Shown here piece after piece: positions 1 through 13,928 of a DNA stretch of 64,000 nt (positions are counted from its first letter, which is position 1; every line of letters starts with the position of its first letter). Source of the DNA: Galbula dea (taxonomy: Eukaryota; Chordata; Aves; Piciformes; Galbulidae); NCBI GenBank assembly GCA_013399015.1, contig VWZX01001164.1, forward strand, positions 62,001-126,000. The letters run 5' to 3'. The position numbers and the translations under genes are program-made. Under the pieces are notes generated by a model. The model was given only the letters and a program-made list of their open reading frames with translations, did not search any database and was not told where the DNA came from.

Positions 1-1193
1 ATTGCATAGATGCAACCAGCCCTGGCTGAATGTTGCCCACCTTAGTGGCTAAGTACAACTTGAGCAACACAATATGCAAGGCAGCTAATCCCTAGTGCCA
101 GTTCTTGTGATTTTATTCCCAATTACATCAGTTTTAGGTAAATTCTAGCCTGTGGTTGTTTGTTAACGTATACTGGTCTTACAGAGACTGAATCAGTGCT
201 GAAACAAGGGCTGTTCTGGAAATATTTTGCCTAGTTTGTGAAGTTCATTAAAATCTGCCTCTAGTGAGCTACAGCCCCCTCCCACTGCTCTCTGTTACCC
301 AAGATGTGCAACTTACACACAACTTCTGCCATTCCTCCCTGCCCAGTCAAGCATGGATCTGCCACTGCCCTAGAAACTTATTGCCATTAGTTTGACAGCA
401 GGGCCCTAGGCAGAACGATGCACACAACCCTGATACCTACCCTCCTCCTAGAGTGTGGAGAGCTGCAGAAAGAGCTGGAGAACATCGGCTCCTCATTCCT
501 CTGCTCCTTTCTGCAAACTTTCTGCTTCCTATCTGACTAGCACAAAAATTAAAAACTCAGCTTGTGATGGGCTTCTGTGCTAGCTAGACACCTGCTGATT
601 CCATAATCTCCATGTCCACAGAAACTTCACTGGAGCTAGAGAGATTTTTCCTTCCTGAATGACACCAATTACAAGTTATATCACTGCTCACAGAAACATT
701 AATTAGAGTTCAGAGATGAAGTTCCTATGCCACAGCTAAGCATTCAGGTGCATTGCATATTACAAAGGATCATACTACAACAGCACTGGATGCAGCTTAA
801 CTAACCTGGGTTAAGTTCTCACCAGCAGACATAAAGCAGATTCAGTTTTTCTAAACATTTCCTTGAGAAAAGTATCAAATGGAAGACAACTCCACCTTCA
901 CAATGACAACTTCCCATCCTGGCAGCTCTGCAGCACGACCCAGATGAGGTTGAGAAAACTCCTCAAAAGCCTACTGTGCAACTGAATTGCACATCCCAGA
1001 CCTTTTGAGTCTCATGTGTACTCAAGACTTCCTAACCAATCTGTTTATCCTGGTAAACACTGGAGAAGAACTTCCCAATCACATGAATCAGAAAGAAACA
1101 CCCACTCAAAGGTTAAATTCTATCTCCCTCTATCTTTCAAATGTTTGTTTTAGAGATCCAAAGTACCTAAAAATTACTTTTTGCATTCCATTT
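1..1193. other. Intergenic, nothing recognised
   Basis: AT-moderate sequence with scattered stops in all frames and no repeat or gene I can name. Confidence 0.7.
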
Positions 1194-1975
1194 TATAGAA
1201 TGGCCCAGGTTGGAAGGGACCTTAAAGATCATCTAGCTTGAACCCCCCTGCCGTGGGCATGGATGCCACCCACTAGACCAGTTTGCTCAGGGCCTCATGC
1301 AACCTGGCCTTGAACACAGCCAGGGATGGGGCAGCCACAACCTCTCTGGGCAACCTGTTCTGGTGTCTCACTACCCTCTGGGTAAAGAATTTCTTTCTAA
1401 GATGTAATCTAAATCTTCCCTCCTTCAGTTTGAAGCCGTTCCCTTGTCCTATTGCTTTCTACCTGGGTAAAGAGTCTGTCTCTGCTCCCCCCACACACAC
1501 ACACTTTTATAGGCCCTCTTTAGGTGTTGGAAAGCTGCTATAAGGTCCCCCCAAAGCCTTCTCTTCTCCAGGCCGAACAATCCCAACTCTCCCAGCCTGT
1601 CCTCATAGCAGAGGTGCTCCTGCCCTCTCATCATCTTCATGGCCCTCCTCTGGACCCACTCTAAAAGGTTCACATCTTTCTTATGCCGAGGACCCAAGAA
1701 CTGGATGCAGTACTCCAGGTGGGGTCTCATAAGGGCAGAGTAAAGGGGCAGAATCACCTCCCTTGACCTGCTGGTCATTCGTCTCCTGATGCAGCCCAGG
1801 ATACAGTTGGTTTTCTGGGTTATCAGAAAACCAGTTACCAGCTTATCATCCACTATGATCCCCAACTCCTTCTCTGCATGGCTGCTCTCAATGATTTCAT
1901 CTCCTAGGCAGCACTCATGCCTAGGATTGCCCCAAACCAAGTGCAGGACCTTACACTTGGACTTGTTGAACCTCT
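1194..1975 (-). mobile_element. CR1 LINE, 5'-truncated, ORF2 C-terminus and 3' end
   Basis: The plus strand starts with the reverse of a CR1 3' end (TATAGAATGGCCCAGGTTGGAA) and runs upstream to the codons for NKSKC. Minus-strand frame 1940-1449 shows the post-catalytic part of the reverse transcriptase ORF: GCIRRRMTSRSREVILPLYS, then LMRPHLEYC and a WVQRRAMKMM segment. Beyond about 1500 the frame is lost, with a (CA)n expansion at 1492-1504. It has no catalytic reverse transcriptase domain and is dead. Boundaries are good to about 10 bp. Confidence 0.93.
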
Positions 1976-4900
1976 AAGTTTGTTTGAAAAAAAAATCCAT
2001 TATGCCACTAGCTAGTCAAAAGATCCCTCCTCACATATGGTGGATTCTCAGTAATGGCACCTCACACAATTCATTGCTACCCTTATGCCTCCACACCTGC
2101 TCAGCTACTGTCTGTTGCCTACTGTTTATAACAGAAATCCATGATACACCTCACAACTGGCAGAATTCTGGCAGGCATCATACATACTTGGCATAGTTTA
2201 GAGGAGAGCTCCTTCCGTCATTTAGGATCATATGCTTTTCTTCATCTTAATTTACAAGTAGATGGATCAACACTATTGAGACTTGGCTTTAGGTTGCACA
2301 GATGAAATGTATTTGCACATATGTACATGTGTGTGGTTATAATACATAGCTATTTAAGTCATAAAAATACTAGATAAAGTTGTCTTCTCCTGCAAAAGGA
2401 TATATAAATAACAGTCATGCAAACATTTAGGTAAATACTGAGATACTAAACTCTCACTGTAAAATAGCCACCCAGTTGAGTACCCAATCCTACTGCCCCT
2501 TGAAAGAGCGACAAAACTCCCCTTGATTCAGTGGAAAAAAATTTAACATCTGAAGAGCCACTGCCTATCAAATATGTTGTCATATTAATATTTTGCAATT
2601 AAAAAGAAAAAAATAGTATTAAAAGAACAATTAAATCTTATTACAGACTTTTCCTGGCTTTGCTTACTAATCGTTATTGTTTTCTGACACCTGCCATGAA
2701 AATGCAAGTTTTTAAAGCCAGTAGCCATATGTTGACTGTTGTCCCATTTTTACCAAAGACAAATAGAGATTTGTTTGAAAATTTACTTAAAAAAATGCTC
2801 CCAGGTTAAGACCTTGTATGCCACGTTTGAGCCCAGAGTGAATTTTTATGGCCGAGTTATAAACCCTTGAAAATAGGAAACTAATACTGCAAGGATTTAA
2901 AATAATAGAAAATGTTTCACATAATATAAATCTATAAGCAGAGTATTATATTTAAGTCTTAATATCTACATAGTTGGATTACCTTGTATCTTGACAATCA
3001 TACTAAGTAATCTTGCCTCCTTTCCTCTCCCTTTGATTCAGTGTTTCATTCTTATGCATTAACAATGCTCTGGGCCATAAAATACTGTATTAATATTAGT
3101 TTGTCACAGTAGACTAAATTTAGAACAACTCATTAATATGGGAGAGTAAAAGGCATTCTGCCAGGAGTGTGAGTGACTCTGTAAGCTCTTAAGGCTATAA
3201 GTTATGCAGATATGCCACTTAAACAAGAGAGCTAGCAATTCTTTTTGTTACTAATAAGAGATTCTATTAGTTGAAGTAGATTCTATTTCTAATTAAGAAA
3301 TGTGGAAAAAAGCAATTTTAACATTGGATGTATCTGTTATGAGTAGCCAGAATAAGCCATATACCATCTTTCTCTGCTTTCTGGTCAGATAGGATTAGTG
3401 GCACATGCACAGAATGAATTTTCCCCTACAGTATACAGGAAAAAACAACTCTACTGTAGAATTTCCTTTGGTACAGTCATAATCTGTGTATCCAGAAGAA
3501 AGTCCAGCAATCAGAGGTGTTTCAAAACAAATCTTGTAATGTTTAGAATTGCCCTATTGAAGAAAGTCTTCCTTTTTCACAAATACAGCCTTTCATTCGT
3601 ACAGTTTCATGCCAGTAATGCCTTCTCAAAGGTTGTCAAATATTAATTTTTTTAAATTTAGTCCCTTGCTAAGCTACAAATATTCATGTTTAACACCAAG
3701 TAGCAGTTCAGGGGCTGACAACAGTATGTACCTTTTGAATGATGCATAGAAAGCAGCAGTTAGCACAAAGACAAAGCCACCAGATTGGTCTCAGGGAAAC
3801 CCAGTGTCTGAATTTTTCATGACTCCTCTAGCACTTAAAGAATAAGAAACTGGCTACTACTGTTGGGAGATCAGCATTGTGAAGGTCAGAGCCCAAAAAC
3901 ATGCAAGTGAATCAGGTTTTGCCTGGGGAAAGTGAAAAGGGATTTAAGCTGCTTAAGAGAATGATAAAGATTTTTTTAATGTATTTTGCAAACACTGTAG
4001 TAGCTAAACAATAGCTATAAAAATGAGGTGAGAATCATATCCACCTACTATTCATTGCTTGTAAGTCTCAAAAGACAGAGAACAGACCTTTTCTTTATGG
4101 CTGAAGGTTTAAAACTTCCAGAGATCACTCTTTTTCTTACAGACTTCCCATCACCCTTCTTTTACCTTTTAAGAACCGCAACTACTTGAGAAGAAAATTG
4201 ATAAATGAGAAGCGTAAACTAAATTCTATATTTTCTCTGTGCTTACAAAAATGTAACTGCAGTAAAGTGATGTCTTAATTACTCCACAGCCCAGTGGATT
4301 TCTGTATGTGCTTATTTTCCACAGCAGACAAACTTTACTTGATCTCATAATTATTTCTAGAAAGTACAAATTGATTCCAGGGGTGGGAGGGAAAAGAGAA
4401 AAATAACATAAACTGCTTAAAAAAAAATATTACACTGTTTAAGCAACTGATGGCTTCACCTGTCATCATCTAGTTAAGCTCTTAATGAGTTATTTTCTAT
4501 TCTTGGTCACATCTGATTTTTTTTTTTTTTTTTTTAATATAAGTCCCTTTGAACAGCTGGGAGTTACTGCATCCTTTGATCACAGTATTCTGAATTTTCA
4601 GTCAAAATGAGGACATTTATGTCCTTACTCGGGCTATTTTTACAAGTGTGTGTCTTCAAGTATGTTTTTGGGCACTACTTTACAGGCATACAAGGAAGCC
4701 GAACAATTAATGTATACATTTTTACATAAATGTTTATCAATTTAGTAAAGGGAGAAAGCTTTGCCACAAGAAACCTCAGCTCTTTTGAAGGCAGTTTTCT
4801 AATGATGACCCTTGGCATGCTAGCCCACATGGGATTCCTCTGAGAAGAGTCTGATGAAAATTAGTCTATTCTCATTTCAAACAGAATTTTGCTGAAGTCC

Positions 4901-5747
4901 TGATCAGAGCATCAGCATGGAGTCCAGGGAGACAACACACGCTACTTGATTCACTCTGCAGCCTCCCTCTCCTGGTAATTGTTGCAGGAACACATAGTGA
5001 CAAGACTATAGGATGTGAGGGGTCTGGATGTACTCAGGCTGTTACTCTCTGTTTAAAGATTTAAACCATCAGGGTATGATAAGGCTTTTTGATGTTCATT
5101 GAACATGGAGCTTGGGTACAGAAGAAGGGGAAAGGGCTTCACCGGAAGGCAATCATCTTTCAGAGCCACAGTAAGACTGAGAGAAGTGGGAAAATCTCAG
5201 TCTCAGCATAGACATGGAACAAAGGGAGATGAAAGAGCAGGGTGAAGAAGGGGCCATATCTGGCTGTGAGGCAGAACTTGCACTAAAAGATAGTTCGATG
5301 CCTTAAAAAGCAGAAAAAACATTTAGTGTTCTTGCTCCATTAACATACACTTTTGGCTAAAATTTAACTATTCTGCACATTTTTTTACAGTTTATGTTGA
5401 CACTAGGTTTAAACAATGCCTCTGGCTTATTTTGAAATTATTTAATGAATGTACTTTGTCAGATGAACATCATTTCCTAATTATACAGAAAAGTATTAAA
5501 TTATGAGCTATTTTAAAGAGTGGATACAATCTGTTCTTTCCTAAGGGACAAACTGAAAACAGGCTGGTGCCATACGTTGCTGTATAACACATATGAGGTA
5601 CAGGGGGGTGCTGGACACAGAAATTGTCCTTGTCTTGCAAAGCCAGATCTATAGGTTAAGCAACTTAAGACAAACAGGAAAAGATACTAACATCACCAGG
5701 TAAGGTTGATACACCATCATTTCACCACCACTTCCAAGCATAATTAA
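1976..5747. other. Intergenic, AT-rich, nothing coding
   Basis: AT-rich single-copy-looking DNA. The 2.56-3.30 kb part is especially rich in TAAT/ATTA sequences. A poly-T run is at 4517. No exon-like frame with homology is visible. Confidence 0.7.
4517..4535 (+). repeat. Poly-T run (19 bases)
   Basis: Nineteen consecutive T. No retrotransposed sequence was recognised next to it. Confidence 0.9.
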
Positions 5748-5844
5748 GAGCCTAATCCTGCACCATGAATGGTGATGAGCACCTTTAACTCTCATTAGCT
5801 TTAAAGGGAGATGAGAGAAATCAGTGGGTCGCAGGATCAGGCTC
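5748..5844. mobile_element. Palindromic MITE-like element 1
   Basis: Imperfect inverted ends: GAGCCTAATCCTGCACC at the left, and at the right GGTCGCAGGATCAGGCTC, whose reverse complement begins GAGCCTGATCCTGCGACC. The interior is also partly self-complementary (CTCATTAGCTTTAAAGGGAGATGAG). About 97 bp with no coding capacity. It fits an old non-autonomous DNA transposon family abundant in sauropsids whose ends read GCCTGATCCTGC. Age and family name are inferred. Confidence 0.75.
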
Positions 5845-6142
5845 TAAAATGAAAGAGATTTGAAGGAGTCATCTGCACAATTTTTATACATTAGGAGGAG
5901 GAAAAAACCAGTTTGATCTGAGAATCAGTTCCATGCTCTGGGAGTTTCACAGCACCTCCACTGTACAGCACTAATTTTGTAGGTCCAATAGGCATTTGCC
6001 AGCATTAGCTCCTCTGAAATAAGAGAGAAAGTAAAGGATTCACAGAGAAAGCTGAGTGTTAAACTGATCAAAGTTAGAGATACAGGGATTTATATGCACC
6101 TTTCTAGCTAAGAAACACTATCTGCTTTTTTATACTAATCTC

Positions 6143-6215
6143 AGTGGGCCAAATTTATCCTGATGTAACTCAAGGCAAATCAGAAGAATTACTGCAGAGA
6201 TAAAGTGGACCCACT
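6143..6215. mobile_element. Palindromic MITE-like element 2
   Basis: The left arm AGTGGGCCAAATTTATCCTG pairs imperfectly with the right arm, whose reverse complement begins AGTGGGTCCACTTTATCTCTG. The centre contains AAGGCAAATCAG. This fits the widespread sauropsid palindrome with GGGCCAAATTCATCC ends. About 73 bp, non-coding. Confidence 0.75.
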
Positions 6216-6586
6216 CTCCCTGTGATGTTATTTATAATCTGTATGTTTTGCTCTATAATAGTGCATGTAGTTAGAGGGTTGTCTGGCTGCACACACAAGG
6301 ATGGAAAAGTCTACTGGACCTCAGTGAAGTTTATTCTAATTTTGATGAAGGAGATTCACATCAAAGCAGTAACAAGTGCTATTCCTAAAAATTACTCCTA
6401 TATATTATTCACTGGTGTTCTTAACTTGGTGTTAAGAGCTGCATTAATACTCACATTTGGCTGTGCATTCTCCTTCAAATCTGAAGTCTGACACCCTTTT
6501 TCTAACAGCTAAATGCCTCATATACATCTGTTGTCATCAGTTCTGCAGTCTGATTCTGTGAAAGCGCTTAGTACGTATGTTTGGAA

Positions 6587-6618
6587 TCCAAGGTTGGCTT
6601 TCAAATCCAAGGTTGGCA
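6587..6618 (+). repeat. Short direct repeat
   Basis: AATCCAAGGTTGGC occurs twice, separated by a few bases, immediately next to palindromic element 3. It may be a local duplication associated with that insertion. Confidence 0.6.
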
Positions 6619-6768
6619 TTTTCAGAAGCATTTAAGAGACTTAAGCACATAAGTCCTACTGAAAGTCAATGAGACTTGTCTTCCTAAATCAGTTAGGTTT
6701 TCTGAATGTTAGATCCTATTGCATTTCAATAAGAGTTGGCTGCCTCCCAGCTAAGGCTTTGAAAATTC
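6619..6768. mobile_element. Palindromic MITE-like element 3, with a second half-copy
   Basis: The left arm (6619-6660) TTTTCAGAAGCATTTAAGAG and AAGTCCTACTGAAAG pairs with the right arm (6660-6706) GTCAATGAGACTTGTCTTCC then TAAATCAGTTAGGTTTTCTGAA. A second, more diverged right-arm-like copy follows at about 6714-6768 (CCTATTGCATTTCAATAAGAG ... GGCTTTGAAAATT, shown in part). It resembles the sauropsid palindrome with GTCAATGGGACTTGTGCTCC cores. Non-coding. Confidence 0.7.
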
Positions 6769-9700
6769 TAGCCAACAAAACAACACTGCCACAAAATCAA
6801 CACAAAATCTAGACACAAGCTGTATAAACTGGCCTGCTTAGAAAATGGTAAGATCTCCCAGAAGTGATTCTTCTCTATCCAGGACCCTCTCTAGACTTCA
6901 TAAGCATCACTCTATTTAATGCACAGATGCCCCATGTGATACCAGATAAGGCCTACTTGTTGGACTCTATTGGCCAGCTTCCACTCAGAAAGTAATAGTA
7001 CTTCCTTTGCTGGCATTAACCGGATAGGCAAAAGTCCAAACTTGTCTGTTACCTTCTATGATCATTTGCTATGAAAATTTTGCTTCATTCTGTGAAAAGA
7101 AGTATGTTCATCATCTGTCAATATTTTGAACAGCACAAATTGAACAGTAAACCCAAGTACCTTGCAGAAAACTACAGATAAGACCAGGAGATGCTGCTAT
7201 GCCTTCCAAGTCTCTGTAGGCATATTTGATGTGGTGTTTACACAACAGCAGTTGCAGGAAACAGAGACTGAAGAACAGGGTTGGGATTTTTTTAATGGAA
7301 AATGTATTCCCTTTCTTTCATTTCCTTTAGTTGCTGCCACACAACATATTCATCCTCAGCCATCAAAGAAATTATGCATAGAGCAGTAGCTCACCCAACC
7401 CCCTGTGGCTTCAGCTGACACTTTAGAAGCTAGGATCCAAAACACAGTCCCAGACCATGAATGTCCTAGTTTTGCCATATAGCACTCCTTCCTCAGACAA
7501 GCTAAAAATACAACTTTGAATGAAATGACAACCAACAGCACCGAGAATGGCCAAAGTTTGCATGATTCATTGCAGTCACAACAGGTACACAACTTACAGG
7601 AACCACAAAAGCCACAGTGGGATTGGCAACTTCAGCCCATGGGTGGAGGAAGCAAGTTCTGGATGACACAGTCAATTGTGGAATAAGTGCTATCACAGAC
7701 ACCTCCTGCAATAAGAACAAAAATTGCACTAGTTGCTTTTATGTTATTATACTTCCGGGTGCTCTCTCAAAAACCTTCCCCAGAAAAATCAATAAAGCAG
7801 ATTGTGCCCAGCAGTCACCCATTACAGAATTAAATCCGTATGCCAACACAAAACAATGAAGAAAACAAAACTAACAAGGGATCCATTTGGCTTTGTTGAC
7901 TTTGCCTGCCAGAGAATGAGAATGCAAGGCTGGGTGTAATTTAATGCAAACCTTGGCCTATCCTGGTCATGCATATGACTGACCCTCAGGGCAAGACCAT
8001 CAATTTTCTATTAAAGATCAGAGAGTTGACATATCAAAGTCAACATCTAGCTGAATAACTGCGGTAACTTGATAATAATTCTTTTGTGGATTTCAGAGTG
8101 GCTTTTCGGTAAAGTATCAGAAAGGTAGCAGTTTTCAATCCTGACCCAACAAGATCTGAATATGAAATAAAGGATTTGAGCTTGATCTCCCCATGATGTG
8201 AGGATGAATGTTCTGGTAAATGTTAACTTAGTGCTCTGAATAGCTCAGTAATAGATGGGTTTAGGCAATAATAGGTTTAAAATGTCAACTTATTGAATAA
8301 TAATTTTGTGTTGTACAAATACAACGTGTAAGAAGGGATTTGTTTTGCAAATTTTGAAATAAATGAATGGATTTGTGATGTCCTTCGCTGTTCTGGTCAG
8401 AATGTTACACAAGAACGGAAATTACTTTTGCTTCAATAATACCCCTCATTGTTTCCCTGCATTATTCTGACTACGTTGTTACTCACTCTTGTTTTCCCCT
8501 TACCCTTAAGTAGCTCGATGTATGTTTTGCCCTCCATAACATGAATGATAATTATTCATTGTGCAAATAAATAAGATAGAAAAAGAAAAATTTTTCTTAA
8601 AATTGTTGCCCAAAACTAAGAAGGGCAGCATTAAAACATCATTTACACACAAATAATTTCTACTGAACTCTAACTGAAGCAAGCTCCAACACAACCACCA
8701 GATTCTGAAGCAGTGACAATCCAATGCTACCTGGCTGCTAACACAGGGATGGAAGCATCCAAGCTGCTCCCTTTTCTACATACCGCTATTTCAGCCATTG
8801 CCTCCTGTCTAGGTACCGATATTAAGCAACCTGTAGAGTTAGTCGCTAGTATACTTGGGAAGACTATACCAAGCAATGGACCATTTAACATTGTGGAACA
8901 TAAAGACATTTGGGGTTTTTTTGTTTTTTTAATGGGTGAGGGGTTTTTAGAATTACATTTTTATTTATTCTCAGTTTGCTTCCATTCAAATCTTGCACTG
9001 AACTGCCATCTATGTACACTTTCACACTTACGTGACTCTCATTTTAGCTTGTATAAGTTTTAGTCCACCATATTTAAACTGATTCTGAATTTCCTGTGGT
9101 TGAATCCTAGCAGTTTCGGTTTTGACAGACCCTGAAACCATTAGTTGGTATTAATCTTATTAGCCAAGAACCAAACACATACACTGAGCCAAACCTGTTT
9201 AGAAACTCATTCATTATGAATCAGAAAGAGATGAGATAATGAGTGGCATTAGCTGAGCTTAGTTATTCCTTCTACTTCCTCTTGATGAGTGCCAAAAGCT
9301 GTGTGGCTCATTCCCCAGCAAGAATCCATGCAGCTTGAAGTCTTGTCTTCCAGATCTGCTGCAGGACTGGTAGTTGCACCTGCTGTACTCAACTATTCCA
9401 TGGCTTATTTTGCACAAATATTTTTGTATATCGTTTAGTAGCATGGCCACAAGGTTAAATAAGTTTTATATTTTATCCTAGAATAAGCTGTAGTTGCAGA
9501 CAAAGTGTTTCTATCTAAATTGTCCTATGCCGAAAGAACCAAGAATCTAAATTCCTTAGGAGACATGCTCCAACCATTCCCCCATGGATGTGGTAGCTTG
9601 AAAGGGAAACCCTGCTGGCTGGCAGGTTGGGAGCATCTGGCTATTTCTTTCGAAACTGGCTGTGATACCATAAAACAAGAGGTGATGATTTCTGCACAAG

Positions 9701-10300
9701 ATCAGGCACAAAGAGGAGGAGAGAGGCTGGTCTGCAGAAAGCAGTTCTTCATTCTTATACAAGTATCTTAGGGAACAATATAGGGATTACAGGAAATCAT
9801 AAACCAAGTAAACTGCTTTTTGGATAAGTATTTTCCGCTTACAAGGCTGCCCCAAGGCAAAAGTTGCTCTTTAAACAGAATTTGATTTTAAGGGCAAATT
9901 TACAATTATAATTAGCTGCAACCAGCAGCCAAACCCAGAGGGAGAGCTGCATGGTCCTAAGTACAGTTCCTCATGGTCTGACAGCATGAGCAAGAGCCCC
10001 TGCGTTGTCACCTGCCCCCAAGTAACACCCTCCAGACAGCTTGTGGGTCATGCTGACAGGGGACTCCTGCATACCTAGAAGGAAGAGAGAGTGGAGCTGG
10101 GGACACCGGTTAGAATAGAGTACATAAATAAATAAAGCATTTTAAAGCTGATCACAGAGGTGACTAAGCTCTTGAAAAACTAGCAACAGAGTAACTTGAA
10201 AAACTACCAGGCTGAACCTTCACAACTCTTGCTTCAGATTTGCCTGAAGTCTCCTTAAGTCAATTGATACATACAGCACTTTAAACTGGGGGAAAGATGG

Positions 10301-10380
10301 AAAAAAACCACCCCAAAACACCACCACCACAAACCCACAACCACAAACCCAAACAACAAAATACAATAAATACAATAAAG
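10301..10380 (+). repeat. A/C-rich low-complexity tract
   Basis: A run of A followed by CCACCCC, (CCA)n, AAACCC and (ACAATAA) blocks. One of a set of similar tracts in this window. Confidence 0.85.
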
Positions 10381-11377
10381 CAAGCCCAAGAGACTCATAA
10401 ATAAATCAATTCTAAGATGACAACACAATCTTAGCTCAAAGACATACCAAGCTATACCTTAAATCATGCCCTTGCAGAGAACAAGATGATACAGGAGCCC
10501 GATAAGTATGTTCTGCATGAACCAGAGTGGAAAGAAGCTTGAATAACTAGTGCCACTGGCACTAGGAACTTCAGCATAAGAAGAACTCAAGGAAGACAGT
10601 TACTTCATCAAGCAGGATTTTTGCTTGGCTATTACATTGGTATCACCCTTTCCTAAAATATTGCAGCTTTTTTCTGGTTTTTGGTTATGTTAAATGCTAA
10701 AATCTGAGACAATAAAGACAGTCTCTACCCTGTAAGGTATACACTGCAGCCTTATTCAGGACTGTGGGAAGATAAGATGGTAAACTGAACAGTCTCACCC
10801 CATCTCATAAGTGGGCTGACAGGTTGGCAAGCACATGTTGAAGTTCCACCCCCACAACAGTTTGCATCACACAAACAGTATGCTATATTTAGGTTAGGAG
10901 ACGATATATCTGAATGCAGCCACCATAGCAGCAAAAAACTCTAATGGTGTACAGTGAACAGGAATGCCAGACAAGCAAGTCAAAATTCTCTGTGCTAGTG
11001 GTGCTGAGGACCCTGCTCATCCCTGGCTGCCCATCAATTTTATTATCTATCATGAGCACAAGTGGGCTAAAATTTTATCTGGAATGATTTTACATATAGT
11101 ACAAGTTCAAAAGTAGACCATCAAAAAAAATCTGCTTTCTTGAAGAATATAGGGGAAAAAAAGACCTTTCTCAAAATCTATGGCTCCCTAATTTGATCTA
11201 CCACTGTGATGGTTACAACTTTCACTAGAGTTTCAGTTGGAAATACAGAAGCATCAATAAAATCTCAACAACATCATCAGTGAAGCCTTTCTCTCCAAAT
11301 ACTCTGCCTGCTCTCACAGAGCTGTCTGGCCAGAGATCATAAACTGGCTTCCTGAAGTCAATACCAGCCTCCATGTG

Positions 11378-11421
11378 GAAAAAAAAACAAACCAAAAACA
11401 AAACCAAAAACAAAAACCAAA
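11378..11421 (+). repeat. A/C-rich (CAAAAAC)n tract
   Basis: An A run followed by repeated ACAAACC / AAAAACAAAACC units. Confidence 0.85.
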
Positions 11422-13928
11422 CTTGTAAGAGAACAAAGCTACACTCAGGTAACTGGCCTGCAGGTAATGCTGTTAATGCCTGCATATTTGGACAAACGCT
11501 TCCTCCCTCACTCCACAAAAGAATATCCAAATGTTCAGGTATTCCACAGAAAGAAAACTTATCTAATAGTATTGGTGGAGAATAGTAGAATTTTCTCTTT
11601 CTTTCCTTAATATGAAAGTCAAGCTTCTAGACATATACTACTACTGAAGAGTCAGGCTAATGGAAATACCATGCCAAAGAAGCTGAATACCGTAACTTGG
11701 AGCAGCTGGTGGGTGAACCTTGGGGCAGGGGTGGTAAACAAACATGACTGTGATACTTTCTGGAGTGGTCACATTAACCTCTGAAAAAGCCCTAACAGAC
11801 TTCAAATTTGGAAAGAACTCATGCTCTAGCCAGTACTTTCTGAGAGCCCAACCAAAGGGCAAAAACATCATTAAGTATAACGACTGAATGATCTAAAGCT
11901 TTCTCTATCAGAATGAAGGCAGGTATAAAGCAAGTATCTGTGTGCTTATGTCCCAAGTGCTTTGCAGGAATAACCTCCTCGAAGTCAAACACCACTCTTG
12001 GAAAGAATGCTTGAGTTTGCACTGCCTACAGAAGAGGTGATCTTAAGGAACAATGCAGTATCCTTACCCAAAGATCAATACTGCTCAAACAATTAACCAG
12101 ACAAACTTAGGAAAACCTATCCCTCCATTGAGAAGAACACCCAGACAGTGGGATCTGCCTTGGAATAGAATCTTTTACATGACATTTCAGCTAGCGTAAA
12201 TCAAATTCACATCATCATCAAGTCACAGCATTATGTCCTATATAGAATAGTTTTGGTTTTTTCCCTAGGTTTTCGGCTTTATTTTTCCACCTCAGAATGT
12301 GATTTTTCTTGTTAGCAGAACAATTTTGCAAAGATTTAGAAGGACACTCACCATGTTGGACAACCTTTTAGAAAAGGCAGAGGAAGTTATATGGGTAACA
12401 AAGCAAGCCTCAGCAGCATTATGATGCAGACAACATTCTCTCAGAATGTACAATTTAGGACATGCAATCTTCTTTGGCCGTGTCCTCCAACCTGTTTTGT
12501 AACAGAGCAGCCTGTCACTTGAACATTAGTTAATATATCCAAAGGCCTCCCTGTATTGTTCATATTACATATGCAAGTTCCATCCTTTGGCAGAATCTAA
12601 CCTTTTTTTTTTTCCACCCTTTAAAATAAAGCTTATGTCAAGGGGCCAATGCCTGTGGTGTCATCTTCCTTCCCTCTACCTACCATATGCAGAGCCCAGG
12701 GCATCACTGAAAAAGAATCAAGGATTTGCTCTTAGAATAAGAAGTACTGTAAAAGCTATAAGTCTAGCCCCCAAGGATGTGCATGCGTTGTTACGAGTGG
12801 AAGTTTGGGTACATCTGCCTGGGCTCTAGGTCAATGAAGCTACAATGACAGCATTTAGCCTGGTTCTTTAAGCAATCCATAGGCATTAAACAGCATCCTT
12901 GATGATATATGAAAAGCAGGTACCATGTAACGTAGAACTTAGAGGATGCCACACAGCTACCAAAAGAGCACTCAAGAAACAGTGGAACAAATTGCACAGC
13001 TGAAATCATCAAGTTATATTTTTAGCTGCAAACTTGTTAAACCCATATTCATGTGCCTCCATCCAAATATTTCATTCTCTTTGATTAACAAATCTTTCTT
13101 AAATGAGGCTCAGTCCTACACAAATGTAAAATGGATGTGTGTTTTTTAAAGCACTGAAACTGATTTGCATTTCAGCACATTGATATAAGACAACTTTAAT
13201 AAAAAGGCTAGCTCTTCCAGATTATTTGGTCTCTGTGTTGGTTTTGCTGGTGCACATAAAGTTATCTTAAAAAATGAAGGCAAATCAGTGATCCATAAGT
13301 AATCTAAGCACCACAACATTTATGCTTGTTTATATCAGTATTTTCAGCTAGTACATATCCATGATTTATTTGCAAACAAATTAATTAATGTTTCAGCAGC
13401 TGTTTGCAGCCAGTCTGTGATGTAGTTTAAACAGAGATGACACTTTTTTTTATTCCACATGGGCAATTTCAAGTACTCGTAGATTATATTCTTACTATCA
13501 GTCCAAATGATAAAAGAGTAGTGAATCCTGAAACTGCATAGCTGACTTTGTAAGATCAGTGTGCTTCCACATACCCAGTTATTCCCTAATGCCATCTTTC
13601 CTGTGTTATCTTTTAATTAAGGCTGCATAATGCCAGTTTATAAACAAATCTCTAAGTAAGATCAAAAACTGACATATTTTAAATGTTTTTCATTCTCTAG
13701 TTTGTGGTCTCCTGTGGATGTTATTCTAAAATGTACAACTCTGTATGAAATTACTTTTTTATCACATTGTGTATAATGAAAAGAATTGTTTGAATATTGT
13801 TCTGTAACCTGACAATGAACAAATAAAAGAAACAACAAAAGCTGCAGAGTAAAAGGTAAGTATAGTATACAATAGGTAGATCACTGCAGAGAACATTACT
13901 ATACTTTGTGATTTATTTCTCTTGTTAC

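Noticed and set aside
11225..12022. Consecutive minus-strand open frames that could suggest a processed pseudogene
   Set aside because: Translation in neighbouring frames gave no match to any protein I recognise, and one frame runs through an A/C-rich repeat.
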